Assembly: GCA_947365245.1 (NCBI GenBank)
Contig: CANAWG010000004.1
Location: forward strand, 1-64,000
Reading direction: 5' to 3'
Source of the DNA: an uncultured Oscillibacter sp.
Lineage (GTDB): Bacteria > Bacillota > Clostridia > Oscillospirales > Oscillospiraceae
DNA: 64,000 nucleotides
A model generated the notes under the pieces. That model worked only from the letters and a program-made list of their open reading frames with translations. It did no database searches and was not told the DNA's origin. Position 1 is the first letter of the stretch. The number at the start of each line of letters is the position of its first letter. Positions 51,182 through 61,685 of this stretch are shown here, in pieces. The position numbers were made by a program, and so were the translations under genes.

Positions 51182-52741
51182 TTGCGGGGCAGTCTGCGGG
51201 CGCGCTGGCGCGAAAAATTGGGAAATACCCGCACGATCCTGGGGGAAAAGGTCCGGGAGGCCCTGGCCTCCGTGCTGCCCATCACCGCCATTGTGCTGGT
51301 GCTGTGCTTCACCATCTCCCCGGTGCCCACGGACACGCTGCTGGCCTTTTTGATGGGGGCCGTGCTGCTGATCGCGGGCATGGGCCTCTTCACCCTGGGG
51401 GCGGAGATGGCCATGACCCCCATCGGCGAGCGGGTGGGCGCCCACATGACCCGCTCCCGAAAGCTCTGGGTGGTGGCGGCGGTGAGCTTTCTGATCGGCG
51501 TGGTGGTCACCATCTCCGAGCCGGACCTCCAGGTGCTGGCGGAGCAGGTGCCCAGCGTGCCGGGAGTGGTGCTGATGGGCGCGGTGGCCGTGGGCGTGGG
51601 GGCCTTTCTGGTGGTGGCGCTGCTGCGCATCCTGTTCCGCGTTCCTCTTAACGGGCTGCTGATCGCCTCATACCTGGTGATTTTCATCCTGGCCTGCTTC
51701 GTGCCGCGGGACTTCCTGGCCATCGCCTTTGACTCCGGCGGCGTCACCACCGGGCCCATGACGGTGCCCTTTATCATGGCCCTGGGCGTGGGCGTCTCCT
51801 CCATCCGCAGCGACGAAAACGCCGCCCAGGACAGCTTCGGCCTGGTGGCGCTGTGCTCCGTGGGGCCGGTGCTGGCGGTGCTGATCCTGTCTCTGGTATA
51901 CCCTGCCTCCGGGGTCTATATCCCGGCGGAGGCGGCATCGGCGGCGGACAGCCGGGCGCTGTGGTGGCTGTTTCTCCGCGCTTTTCCGGAGTATCTGGCA
52001 GAGGTGGTGGTGTGCCTGGCCCCCATCGCGCTGTTCTTCACTGTGTTTCAGGCGGTGTCCCTGCGGATGAGCCGAAAAAAGGTATTGAAAATAGTGGTGG
52101 GCCTCCTGTATACTGGTCTTGGGCTGGCGGTGTTCCTCACCGGCGTCAACGTGGGCTTTCTGCCGGCGGGGACGTACCTGGGCCAGCAGATCGCCCGCCT
52201 CTCTTGGAACTGGATCCTGGTGCCCATCGGGATGCTGATGGGCTGGTACATCGTCCAGGCGGAGCCGGCGGTCCACGTGCTGAACCACCAGGTGGAGGAG
52301 ATCACCTCCGGAGCGATTCCCGGCAAGGCCATGAGCGCCAGCTTGTCCATCGGCGTGGCGGTGTCCATCGGCCTTTCCATGCTGCGGATTTTGACGGGAA
52401 TCTCCGTCTTTTACTTTCTGGTGCCGGGATATCTGGCGGCCATCGGGCTGTCTTTCTTTGTGCCCAGGATCTTCACGGCCATCGCCTTCGACTCCGGCGG
52501 CGTGGCCTCCGGCCCCATGACGGCCACGTTTCTGCTGCCCTTTGCCATGGGGGCCTGCCAGGCGCTGGGGGGCAGCGTGGTGACCGACGCGTTCGGCGTG
52601 GTGGCCATGGTGGCCATGACGCCGCTGCTGACCATTCAGCTGCTGGGCCTTGTGTACCAGCGGAAGCTGCGCAGGGCCGCGGCGCCGGAGGGCGCGGAAC
52701 GGGAGAGCGCGGCGCCGGAGGAGGAAATCATCGAGCTGTGA
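51182..52741 (+). CDS. DUF1538 membrane transporter (tandem, fused halves)
   Basis: 519-aa membrane protein with two DUF1538 halves in one chain. Each half has about six membrane segments and the same signature: AFDSGGVTTGPMTVPF near residue 182 and AFDSGGVASGPMTATF near 436. In other bacteria the halves are often separate genes; from memory, a two-component DUF1538 pair (UmpAB) has been reported as a cation/proton antiporter, but I cannot verify this here. The start is a TTG at 51182 behind GGAGGGAGG. The next gene is a PII-like protein, suggesting regulated transport. Confidence 0.85.
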   Translation: MRGSLRARWREKLGNTRTILGEKVREALASVLPITAIVLVLCFTISPVPTDTLLAFLMGAVLLIAGMGLFTLGAEMAMTPIGERVGAHMTRSRKLWVVAAVSFLIGVVVTISEPDLQVLAEQVPSVPGVVLMGAVAVGVGAFLVVALLRILFRVPLNGLLIASYLVIFILACFVPRDFLAIAFDSGGVTTGPMTVPFIMALGVGVSSIRSDENAAQDSFGLVALCSVGPVLAVLILSLVYPASGVYIPAEAASAADSRALWWLFLRAFPEYLAEVVVCLAPIALFFTVFQAVSLRMSRKKVLKIVVGLLYTGLGLAVFLTGVNVGFLPAGTYLGQQIARLSWNWILVPIGMLMGWYIVQAEPAVHVLNHQVEEITSGAIPGKAMSASLSIGVAVSIGLSMLRILTGISVFYFLVPGYLAAIGLSFFVPRIFTAIAFDSGGVASGPMTATFLLPFAMGACQALGGSVVTDAFGVVAMVAMTPLLTIQLLGLVYQRKLRRAAAPEGAERESAAPEEEIIEL

Positions 52742-52777
52742 CGCGCGTGGGCGCCGCGGCGGAGAGGAGGAATTGCC

Positions 52778-53446
52778 ATGGGCGGAGCCGATCTCATGAT
52801 AGCCATCACGGACCGCAGCCGGGGCGGGGAGTTTGCCGCCTGGTTCCAGAGCCAGGGCGTTCCCCTGGTGCTGACGGTTCTGGGCCAGGGCACGGCCACC
52901 ACGGAGATTCTGGACTGCCTGGGCCTGGAGGCCACGGAGAAGGCGGTGCTGCTGTGTGTGGCGCCCCACTCCCCCCGCCTGGTGCGCCAGACGGCCAGGG
53001 AGCTGTGGCTGGACATTCCGGGCCGGGGCATCCTGATGACGGTGCCCGTGTCCGCCATCGGCGGCGCGGCCGCCAGAGACTATCTCTTGCAGCGGGAGGC
53101 GGAGGAGCGTATGGAGCGGGAGCAGACCCACGAGCTGATTATTGTGATTACCAACCAGGGCTGTACGGACAAGGTCATGGACGCCGCCCGGGCCGCCGGG
53201 GCAACGGGGGGCACCTCCATTCACGCCAAGGGCACCGGAGCGGAGCTGGCCCGGAAATTTCTTGGGGTGTCCATCGCCGCGGAGCGGGAGCTGATCTTCA
53301 TACTGGCCAGGAAAGAGGACCGCACCCCCATTATGAAAGCGGTGATGAGCCAGACGGGCATCCACTCGGCGGCCCAGTCCCTGGCGTTCTCCCTGCCCGT
53401 GGGGGACATCGCGGGACTGCGGCAGCTGGATGGGGAGAACTGCTGA
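52778..53446 (+). CDS. tandem PII-like signalling protein
   Basis: 222 aa holding two GlnB-like ferredoxin folds. The second (about 117-222) is recognisable: HELIIVITNQGCTDKVMDAARAAGATGGTSIHAKGTG, then ELIFILARKEDRTPIMKAV, the PII pattern with a shortened T-loop. The first (about 1-100) is more diverged. Such proteins sit beside transporters and bind nucleotides to gate them. It starts 36 bases after the DUF1538 gene with GAGAGGAGG, so it is probably co-transcribed. Confidence 0.8.
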   Translation: MGGADLMIAITDRSRGGEFAAWFQSQGVPLVLTVLGQGTATTEILDCLGLEATEKAVLLCVAPHSPRLVRQTARELWLDIPGRGILMTVPVSAIGGAAARDYLLQREAEERMEREQTHELIIVITNQGCTDKVMDAARAAGATGGTSIHAKGTGAELARKFLGVSIAAERELIFILARKEDRTPIMKAVMSQTGIHSAAQSLAFSLPVGDIAGLRQLDGENC

Positions 53447-53582
53447 AGCGCGGGTCAGCCCTGTTCCGGAGCTTTCGCTGAACGGGACAGCGCGTCAAGT
53501 GCTTATGAGGCGCTTTTTGCGCCGGAACGGCGCAAAATGGGAACGCATGCATGGGTTTCAAGCCCCGCGGGAGGATAGGACA

Positions 53583-53972
53583 TTGAATATCTGGCTGTAT
53601 ATCCGGAGCTTGATGGAGTCAAAGAGTGTCGCCGCGGTTCTGTATGCGCATCGCCCCGGCCGGACCGCGGACCGCCTGACATTGAACTCCTGCACCGGCT
53701 GGGTGCGGCATATCGGATACTTTCCCGAGAGCGGGACGTATGTGTTTGCATTTGAGACGCAGCTGTCGAAAGGCACCGCAGAGGTGGTCCTGCTGGATCG
53801 GGAGAAGCGGGCGCTGGCGCGCTTTGGCCCCCAGTGTCCCGCGGGCAGCATAGAGTTGGACGCGAAGCGCAGGTATACCCTGCATTGGGACTTGAAAGGC
53901 GTCACCGGCGGATGTGAACTGCGCTGGCGGCAGTGCGGGGCCGGTCCGGAACAAAAATCCCTGGAAGCTTGA
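53583..53972 (+). CDS. hypothetical protein (129 aa)
   Basis: Begins at a TTG 8 bases behind GGGAGG. Residues 20-125 look like an all-beta domain (TGWVRHIGYFPESGTYVFAFE, then AEVVLLDREKRALARF, then SIELDAKRRYTLHWDL). No signal peptide. Codon use is less biased than in the neighbours. The last codons fall inside the terminator hairpin, so the C-terminus is tied to it. I do not recognise the family; it could be a recent acquisition or a weakly expressed gene. Confidence 0.5.
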   Translation: MNIWLYIRSLMESKSVAAVLYAHRPGRTADRLTLNSCTGWVRHIGYFPESGTYVFAFETQLSKGTAEVVLLDREKRALARFGPQCPAGSIELDAKRRYTLHWDLKGVTGGCELRWRQCGAGPEQKSLEA

Positions 53973-53997
53973 GAGCTCAAGACTTCCAGGGATTTTT
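53953..53997. terminator. bidirectional terminator
   Basis: AAAAATCCCTGGAAG/CTTCCAGGGATTTTT, a perfect 15-bp stem with a 15-base loop, overlapping the ends of both converging genes. Confidence 0.92.
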
Positions 53998-55511
53998 CAG
54001 TTCCGCCGCGCCAGTCCCCGGAGCCAGACCAGGTCCCCCCGGCGCACCACCCGGCAAAGCGCCCACAGGAGGCCCAGCACCGCCAGATACCACGCCCCCG
54101 GCAGCAGGACGCCGGAAAGCCCCGCCCCCTTGGGCAGCAGGGAGGTGCTCCACCCCGCCGCCGCGGCGCAGAGGGCGGACCGGAGGAAGAGCCCCGTCTC
54201 CAGACGGGCCCCGGACACCGCCAGCAGGCGGCGCAGGCTCAGGCCGAAGTTGATGAGGTGGGTGACGGCGAAGCTGAAATAGTACCCCGCCAGCCCGTAC
54301 CGGGGCAGCAGCAGCCACAGGAAGGTCACGTCCAGGAAAGAGGTCAGCAGGTTGTACCGGGCGTTGGCGTTCTGCTGGCCCAGGCCCTTGCAGATGGCGT
54401 CCACAATGGCGTCGGTGTACAGCAGGGGGACCAGGGGGGCGTAGAGCCGCAGGGCCGGCCCCACGGCCCGGTTGTGGTACAAGAGCTCCCCCAGGGCGTC
54501 CGCCCCGGCGAAGAGGACCCCGGCGGCGCCCAGGCTGAACAGCAGCGACACCCGCAGCCCCCGCCGCACCAGGTAGCGGATGCGGGGCGTCCTTCCTCCG
54601 GCGGCGCAGCGGGAGAACTCCGGCACCAGCAGCTCCGCCAGAGAGAAGAGGATGGCAGCGGGGAACATCAGCGCGGGGAACACCATGCCATGGAGCACGC
54701 CGTAGTCCGCCAGGGCGTCGGCGGTGCCGGCGAACCGGGCCAGCCGCTTGGGGACGATGAGGTTTTCAATGGTGTTCAGCCCGGAGCGCAGGTCGTCCGC
54801 CACGGCCAGGGGCAGGGCGATGCGGAGAATGCGCCGGTAGGGCGGCCGTTGGGGCTCTTTCTCCGGCGGCAGGGCCCCCCGGTGAAGAAGCCGCAGCGCC
54901 TGGTAGGACGCCAGCGCGGCGGCGCCGCCGCCCAGGACCACGGAGAGGCAGGCCCGCCCCGTGTCCGCTCCGGCCCAGCGGCTCAGCAGCAGAAAAGTCG
55001 CCGCCATGGCGCAGATTTGCTCCAAAAACTCCACGCCCACCAGATCCCCAATGCGCCCGGCGGCTGTAAAGTACCCGGTCATGACGCCGTAGAGGCAGCA
55101 GATGGGCAGGATCATGGCGCACACCCGCAGGGAGGGGATGGCGGCACTGCCGCCGATCCAGTTCTCCGCCAGCCAGGGGGCCAGCTGCCACAGGAGGAAC
55201 AGCGACAGCGTGCTGAAAAAGAGACTGTACCGAAAGCACCCCGCCAGCACAGCATGGACCCCCTGGGGGCGGCCGCGGCCAAACTCCTCGGCGGAGAGAT
55301 ACATGGCGCAGGTGCGGATACCCGCGGAACCAACCGTGAAGGACATGGCCTTTACGGAGAGAATCAGCTGCAAAAGGCCGATTCCCGCCGCGCCGATGCG
55401 CCCGGAGAGATAGATCTGAAAGCTCATGCCCGCCAGCCGCAGCAGCAGGTTGGCGGCGGTGAGCAGCAGTGCGCCCCGCACGATGGGGGATCCTTTTTGT
55501 TCGTTCAACAT
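53997..55511 (-). CDS. SpoVB/MurJ-like polysaccharide flippase (MOP superfamily)
   Basis: 504-aa membrane protein with about 14 segments, closest in pattern to SpoVB-type flippases: GALLLTAANLLLRLAGMSFQIYLSGRIGAAGIGLLQL at the start, and RIALPLAVADDLRSGLNTIENLIVPKRL in the middle. Such proteins flip lipid-linked wall or spore-cortex precursors. The start at 55511 follows GGGAGG; a GTG two codons earlier overlaps the ribosome site. It suggests a spore-forming ancestry but does not prove sporulation. Confidence 0.88.
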   Translation of the reverse strand: MLNEQKGSPIVRGALLLTAANLLLRLAGMSFQIYLSGRIGAAGIGLLQLILSVKAMSFTVGSAGIRTCAMYLSAEEFGRGRPQGVHAVLAGCFRYSLFFSTLSLFLLWQLAPWLAENWIGGSAAIPSLRVCAMILPICCLYGVMTGYFTAAGRIGDLVGVEFLEQICAMAATFLLLSRWAGADTGRACLSVVLGGGAAALASYQALRLLHRGALPPEKEPQRPPYRRILRIALPLAVADDLRSGLNTIENLIVPKRLARFAGTADALADYGVLHGMVFPALMFPAAILFSLAELLVPEFSRCAAGGRTPRIRYLVRRGLRVSLLFSLGAAGVLFAGADALGELLYHNRAVGPALRLYAPLVPLLYTDAIVDAICKGLGQQNANARYNLLTSFLDVTFLWLLLPRYGLAGYYFSFAVTHLINFGLSLRRLLAVSGARLETGLFLRSALCAAAAGWSTSLLPKGAGLSGVLLPGAWYLAVLGLLWALCRVVRRGDLVWLRGLARRN

Positions 55512-55558
55512 TCCCACCTCCCTATCACTATATGGACAGGGGGCGGGGCGGCATGACG

Positions 55559-55594
55559 AAAAAAGCTGTCCGGATCACTCCGGACAACTTTTTT
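55559..55594. terminator. terminator of the aldo/keto reductase gene
   Basis: AAAAAAGCTGTCCGGA-TCAC-TCCGGACAACTTTTTT, strong stem with A and T flanks. Confidence 0.9.
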
Positions 55595-55647
55595 CCCTCT
55601 ATTTTCCTCCGGTCAGCAGCGGAAACGCCCTGGGGGAGACGGCGGAC

Positions 55648-56796
55648 TCAGCCGCCGAAGAGGGCGGCGGCCTGCTTCATATTCTCCACGATGGGCACGC
55701 CAAAGGGACACCGCTTCTCGCAGGCGCCGCAGGCGACGCACTCCGCCGCCCGGTGGGGCAGCAGGGCGTAGTGCTCCCGCACCGTCTCCGGCACGGTGCC
55801 CTGGGCCCGGCACAGGTTCAAAAACTTGGTTACAGACGCCACGTCGATGCCCTTGGGGCAGGGGGCGCAGTGGCCGCAGTACATGCAGTGCCCCTGCCAG
55901 CTGATCCTGGGCAGGGCGGCGAACGCGGCGGCGTAGTCCCGCTGGCTCTCCGGCGCGTCCTCGTAGGCGGCGCTGGCTTCCAGATCCTGAAGGCTCCGGG
56001 CGCCGCACATAACGGAGGCCACCGCCGGGCGGGTCAGGGCGTAGTGGAGGCACTGAAAGGGCGTCAGGGCGCGCCCCGCGGGGGAGAGGGTCTCGCTGAG
56101 CAGGTCGCCGCCGCCAAAGGCCTTCATGACGGTGATGCCCACCCCCAGCCGCTGGCAGGTCTCGTACAGCTCCTGCCGTTGGGGGTCCATGTTCACCAGA
56201 TTGTTCTCGTAGTTCTTGGGGGCCCACAGCTCCTCCACATCCTCCCCGGCGGGCTGGAGGTCGTAGCAGGGGTTGACGCTGAACATCAGCACGTCGATGA
56301 GCCCCGTGTTCACCGCCGCCAGGGCCACCTCCGGGTTGTGGCTGGAGAGGCCGATACAGCCGATGGTCCCCGCCGCCTTCAGCTCCCGGGCGTAGGCCAT
56401 CACGGGCCCGTTTACCATCGTGTTCCAGTCCGCCATGGAGTCCACGTAGTGGATCATGCCGATCTCCGTGTGGTCCGTCTCCAGCCGCCGGAGCTGGTCG
56501 GCGAAGCCCTCCCGGACCTCACCGATGTCCCGGGTGCGCTTGTACTGCCCGTTCTTCCAGACGGAGCACAGGTGGGCCTGAAGGACGAACTTCTCCCGCC
56601 GTCCCCGCAATGCCCGGCCCAGGTTGGAGCGGACCTCCGGGTTGGAGGTGTAGAGATCCACACAGTTGATTCCCAGGGCCTCCATCTTGTCCACAAGGGC
56701 CAGGACCTCCTCGTAGGACTTGTCCACAAAGCCCTCGCAGCCCATGCCGATCTCGCTGACCTGAATGCCGGTACGGCCCAATGTACGGTATACCAT
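55648..56796 (-). CDS. aldo/keto reductase with C-terminal 4Fe-4S domain
   Basis: 382 aa. The N-terminal ~280 residues form the AKR barrel (VYRTLGRTGIQVSEIGMGCEG; GLSSHNPEVALAAV; VMKAFGGGDLL). The catalytic lysine position of the barrel reads Gln (KFVLQAHL), unlike active AKRs. The C-terminus binds two 4Fe-4S clusters through CMYCGHCAPCPKG and CVACGACEKRCPFG, as in clostridial ferredoxin-linked AKRs. The start at 56796 follows AAAGGAG. A MerR-type promoter drives it. Confidence 0.88.
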   Translation of the reverse strand: MVYRTLGRTGIQVSEIGMGCEGFVDKSYEEVLALVDKMEALGINCVDLYTSNPEVRSNLGRALRGRREKFVLQAHLCSVWKNGQYKRTRDIGEVREGFADQLRRLETDHTEIGMIHYVDSMADWNTMVNGPVMAYARELKAAGTIGCIGLSSHNPEVALAAVNTGLIDVLMFSVNPCYDLQPAGEDVEELWAPKNYENNLVNMDPQRQELYETCQRLGVGITVMKAFGGGDLLSETLSPAGRALTPFQCLHYALTRPAVASVMCGARSLQDLEASAAYEDAPESQRDYAAAFAALPRISWQGHCMYCGHCAPCPKGIDVASVTKFLNLCRAQGTVPETVREHYALLPHRAAECVACGACEKRCPFGVPIVENMKQAAALFGG

Positions 56797-56838
56797 GATT
56801 TCAGTCTCCTTTTGGGTATATTTGAATCTGTTAAATAG

Positions 56839-56869
56839 AGTGTACACCCTGGAGTCAACTCCATGTCAA
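56839..56869 (-). promoter_or_regulatory. MerR-type promoter with 19-bp spacer and dyad
   Basis: On the minus strand: TTGACA, 19-bp spacer, TACACT. The dyad TGGAGTTGACTCCA fills the spacer. A stretched spacer with a palindrome inside is the hallmark of promoters activated by MerR-family regulators. Confidence 0.65.
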
Positions 56870-56889
56870 GGATTTCCGGGAGAAACAGC

Positions 56890-56917
56890 AAACCGGCGCA
56901 CATCCGTGCGCCGGTTT
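56890..56917. terminator. terminator downstream of the duplicated groEL tail
   Basis: AAACCGGCGCAC-ATCC-GTGCGCCGGTTT, perfect 12-bp stem about 30 bases past the duplicated stop codon. Confidence 0.8.
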
Positions 56918-56946
56918 GAATGTCCTTTGCCTGTGCGGGCTGCCTC

Positions 56947-56997
56947 TTAATACATCCCGCCCATATCGGGGGCGGCGGGAGCGGGGGCGGGGGGCTC
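56947..56997 (-). pseudogene. duplicated 3' end of groEL
   Basis: 51 bases encoding [16 protein letters not shown] and a stop, the same last 16 residues as the intact groEL ending at 57188. Five base differences are seen and all are silent. No chaperonin body precedes it; the bases between the two tails hold the groEL terminator and unrelated GC-rich sequence. It is a remnant of a second or older groEL end. Confidence 0.75.
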
Positions 56998-57139
56998 GTC
57001 GCCGTCGCCCGCTCCATATCCCTCGCTTCCGCCTGCGGCGAAAGCTCGCTCATTGCGCGGCTCCGGCTCCCCCCACCGCAAACGCTGGGCTGGTTTGCGG
57101 CGGGGACCCCGGGTCGGCTCCGCCGACAAGCCCGAGCGC
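56998..57139. repeat. GC-rich inserted stretch between the two groEL tails
   Basis: Contains hairpins such as TTCCGCC-TGC-GGCGAA and CCGCAAAC...GTTTGCGG. It has no convincing gene. It separates the duplicated tail from the terminator of the real groEL and may be the element whose arrival caused the duplication. Confidence 0.4.
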
Positions 57140-57174
57140 AAAAAAGCCGCAGGCCAAAATGGCCTGCGGCTTTT
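57140..57174 (-). terminator. groESL operon terminator
   Basis: Stem GCCGCAGGCC/GGCCTGCGGC with AAAAT loop; on the minus strand a run of six T follows, 14 bases after the groEL stop. Confidence 0.88.
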
Positions 57175-57187
57175 ATGGGGCTTTTGC

Positions 57188-58837
<1,650 letters not shown>

Positions 58838-58864
58838 TTAAAGTGAACAAAAGGAAAGGGGCCA

Positions 58865-59038
58865 GGGAAAACCCAAGGTTTTCCCGGTTGATTCGCCAGC
58901 GGCGAATCAAGTTTTTTTAATCATTTTCGCCGCGGCGTGTACGTGGCGAAAATACCTAGACCCGTGCGCCCTTGGGGCGCGCACACCAGTGACCGACGTC
59001 ACCGGTGAGGGGGACTCTCAAGGGGGGACGGAGTCCCC
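58865..59038. repeat. 174-bp stacked-hairpin element between groES and groEL
   Basis: Six palindromes in a row: GGGAAAAC/GTTTTCCC, TTGATTCGCC/GGCGAATCAA, ATTTTCGCC/GGCGAAAAT, GTGCGCCC/GGGCGCGCAC, an imperfect ACCAGTGAC/GTCACCGGT and GGGGACTC/GAGTCCCC. The groES-groEL gap is normally under 60 bases. The element is transcribed as part of the operon and could be an inserted repeat or an RNA-stability device. Confidence 0.7.
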
Positions 59039-59045
59039 TCTTGAA

Positions 59046-59351
<306 letters not shown>

Positions 59352-59380
59352 TCAAAAATTTGAAAAAACAAATCGCACCG

Positions 59381-59407
59381 TTAGCACTCTTGTCCTTTGA
59401 GTGCTAA
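59381..59407. promoter_or_regulatory. CIRCE element (HrcA operator)
   Basis: TTAGCACTC-N9-GAGTGCTAA, a perfect match to the CIRCE consensus, extended to 15-bp arms. It overlaps the predicted transcription start of groESL, so HrcA represses the operon until heat stress. Confidence 0.98.
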
Positions 59408-59414
59408 CGGTGCT

Positions 59415-59443
59415 ATCATAACGCAAACCACCCTGTTTGTAAA
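59415..59443 (-). promoter_or_regulatory. groESL promoter
   Basis: On the minus strand: TTTACA, 17 bases, TATGAT, directly upstream of the CIRCE element. Confidence 0.88.
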
Positions 59444-59518
59444 GGGGGTATCTATGAAGATTTTGTGAATTTCCAAAAAAAACCGAAATCCGGTAAAAAC
59501 GCCTCCGGCCGGCGGACC

Positions 59519-60442
59519 TCAGCGGGCGGTGGCGTTGGGGTCGCAGCCCCTGGGGCCGAAGAAGTTCACCCGCTTGTCCGCCAGGCGCAGCACCACGTCG
59601 CGGCTCCGGAAGCACTCCCCGTCCAGGCAGGTGACGATCTCCTCCTCCGATTGGATGCGGACCTCTCTGGCCGTGACGGCCCAGGCCGCCTGGGGGACAT
59701 GCCGGTAGTTTCCGGCGGAGTAGACGGCGAACAGCCGGGCAAAGGCCGCCTTGCCGATCTTCCGCACCAGGATGGTGTTCAAGACTCCGTCGTCCATCCG
59801 GGCCTCCGGCACCGGCGTGGAGCCGCCGCCGTAGTGGCGGCCGTTGCACACGGACACCAGGGCGAAGTCCCCCTCCTCTGTCTCGCCGTCCAGGGTGACG
59901 GTCCAGCGGTGCCCGATGGGCCGCAGGAGGACATTGGCGGCCACCGACGCCAGATAGCTGCCCCGCCCGTTCAGTAAAGGAGAACGGCTATACAGGTGAA
60001 CCCCCTCCGCCACCTGGGCGTCGATGCCGCTGCAGGCGATGGTGAGGCAGTACCGGCCGTTGCAGTCGATGAGGTCCAGGGGGAAGACGGGGCCGTCCCA
60101 CAGGTTCTCCGCATCCCGGAATTTCTCCATGTCCGGCCCGAAGTTCTTTAGGAAGTCGTTCCCGGTCCCGGCGGGGACGCAGGTCATGGCGGCGTTGGAA
60201 AAGCCCGCCAGGCCGTTGGCCACCTCGGAGACGGTGCCGTCTCCGCCGCAGGCGTAGACGCGTACCTCTCCCCCCTCCGCCGCCAGACGGCGGGCCATCT
60301 CCGCCGCGCCGCCGGGGCGGTCCGTCAGCATACAGGCGCACTCCAGCCCATGGGCCGCCCGCAGGCGGTCCGCCATCGCGTAGATGCGGGCGGTCTGGTC
60401 TTTTTTCCCGGCCCGGGGATTGATGATGAAGACGTGGCGCAT
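59519..60442 (-). CDS. diacylglycerol/lipid kinase family protein (DagK/YegS-like)
   Basis: 307 aa. The kinase motif GGDGTVSEV begins at 66, with INPRAGK at the N-terminus and PAGTGNDFLK following, the DAGK catalytic pattern. The C-terminal beta domain ends in DGECFRSRDVVLRL. Likely phosphorylates diacylglycerol or a related lipid at the membrane. The start at 60442 follows GAGAGGAG. It lies 49 bases after the methyltransferase gene and is probably co-transcribed. Confidence 0.9.
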   Translation of the reverse strand: MRHVFIINPRAGKKDQTARIYAMADRLRAAHGLECACMLTDRPGGAAEMARRLAAEGGEVRVYACGGDGTVSEVANGLAGFSNAAMTCVPAGTGNDFLKNFGPDMEKFRDAENLWDGPVFPLDLIDCNGRYCLTIACSGIDAQVAEGVHLYSRSPLLNGRGSYLASVAANVLLRPIGHRWTVTLDGETEEGDFALVSVCNGRHYGGGSTPVPEARMDDGVLNTILVRKIGKAAFARLFAVYSAGNYRHVPQAAWAVTAREVRIQSEEEIVTCLDGECFRSRDVVLRLADKRVNFFGPRGCDPNATAR

Positions 60443-60491
60443 GATCCGGCTCCTCTCTAAATGGGGATTTTCGTATAATTTTGTCAAAAAA

Positions 60492-61601
60492 TTACTTTCC
60501 GTATAAGAACGCGTCGCATTTCAGCATCCCGTTGTAGAGCTTGCGCTTTTTGTCGGCGGGCCGGCCAAAGCACCTCTCAAACTCCGTGTGGGAGCTGAGC
60601 ACCACCGTCCGCCACTTGGGGGGCAGGGCGCGGTGGGCCCTGCCGAAGCGGCGGTACAGGTCCTCCGCCTCTTTTTTCTCCAGCAGCCGCTCGCCGTAGG
60701 GGGGATTGGTCACCAGCTGGCCGTATTCACTGTCCCGGTGAAACTCCCCAGCATCGGCCACCTCGAAGCGGACGCAGTCCTCCACCCCCGCAAGAGCCGC
60801 GTTGTGGCGGGCCACGTCTACGGCGGCGGGGTCGATGTCCCCGCCCCAGATGTCGTAGGCGTCGTGGAACTCCCGATCCTGCGCCTCCTCCGCCGCCTCC
60901 AGCCAGAGGCCGCTGGCCATGTTTTTCCAGCGCTGGGCGGCAAAGTGCCGGTCCAGCCCCGGGGCCCGGTTTTTGGCAATGAGGGCCGCCTCGATGGGGA
61001 TGGTGCCGCTGCCGCAGAAAGGGTCGCAGAAAGGGTCCTTTCCCCGGTAGCGGGAGAGGGTCACCAGGGCGGCCGCCAACGTCTCCCGCAATGGCGCGCC
61101 GCAGTTCACGGCCCGGTAGCCCCGCTTGTAGAGGCCCTCGCCGGAGGTGTCCAGGTACAGCGCGGCCACATCCTTGACGATGGCGAACTGGATCTGATAG
61201 CGGCTGCCGTTCTCCGGCAGTGTCTCACAGCCGTAGGCGTTCCCCAGCCGCCGGGCGGCGGCCTTTTTCACGATGGCCTGGCAGGCGGGAACGGAGTGGA
61301 GCTTGCTTGTCAGGGAGTAGCCCTTTACAGGAAATTCCCCGTCTTTGGGAATGTAGTCCTCCCAGGGCAGGGCCAGCACGCCCTGGAACAGCGCCTCAAA
61401 GTCCGGCGCCGGGAAAGAGCCCAGCTCCATCAGCACCCGGGCGCCGCAGCGGAGGTTCACGTTCAGCCGGGCGATGTCAAGCACGGTGCCCTCACAGTGG
61501 ACCCGGCCGTTTTCCGCCCGGACGTCTTTCAGATTCAGCCGCTTCATCTCGTCGGCCACCAGGCTCTCCAGGCCGAAGAGGCAGGGGACGGTCAGTGTCA
61601 T
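60492..61601 (-). CDS. THUMP-domain class I RNA methyltransferase (RlmL/YpsC-like)
   Basis: 369 aa. Residues ~1-150 hold the N-terminal ferredoxin-like and THUMP domains that grip RNA. The Rossmann methyltransferase domain shows DPFCGSGTIPIEAAL for SAM binding, GGDIDPAAVDVARHNA and the catalytic NPPYGERL. Relatives methylate guanine N2 of 23S rRNA. Length is normal for the single-domain Firmicute type. Confidence 0.92.
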   Translation of the reverse strand: MTLTVPCLFGLESLVADEMKRLNLKDVRAENGRVHCEGTVLDIARLNVNLRCGARVLMELGSFPAPDFEALFQGVLALPWEDYIPKDGEFPVKGYSLTSKLHSVPACQAIVKKAAARRLGNAYGCETLPENGSRYQIQFAIVKDVAALYLDTSGEGLYKRGYRAVNCGAPLRETLAAALVTLSRYRGKDPFCDPFCGSGTIPIEAALIAKNRAPGLDRHFAAQRWKNMASGLWLEAAEEAQDREFHDAYDIWGGDIDPAAVDVARHNAALAGVEDCVRFEVADAGEFHRDSEYGQLVTNPPYGERLLEKKEAEDLYRRFGRAHRALPPKWRTVVLSSHTEFERCFGRPADKKRKLYNGMLKCDAFLYGK

Positions 61602-61646
61602 GGGGAGGCTCCTTTCTCCGTTGGATGGGGCGGACAGGAAAGCAGA

Positions 61647-61668
61647 CCGCTCCCGGGAGAGGGAGCGG
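61647..61668 (-). terminator. hairpin between livF and the methyltransferase gene
   Basis: CCGCTCCC/GGGAGCGG stem, no clear T-run on the minus strand. Possibly a weak terminator of the liv operon. Confidence 0.5.
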
Positions 61669-61685
61669 CCTGAGGGGTTGCCGTT

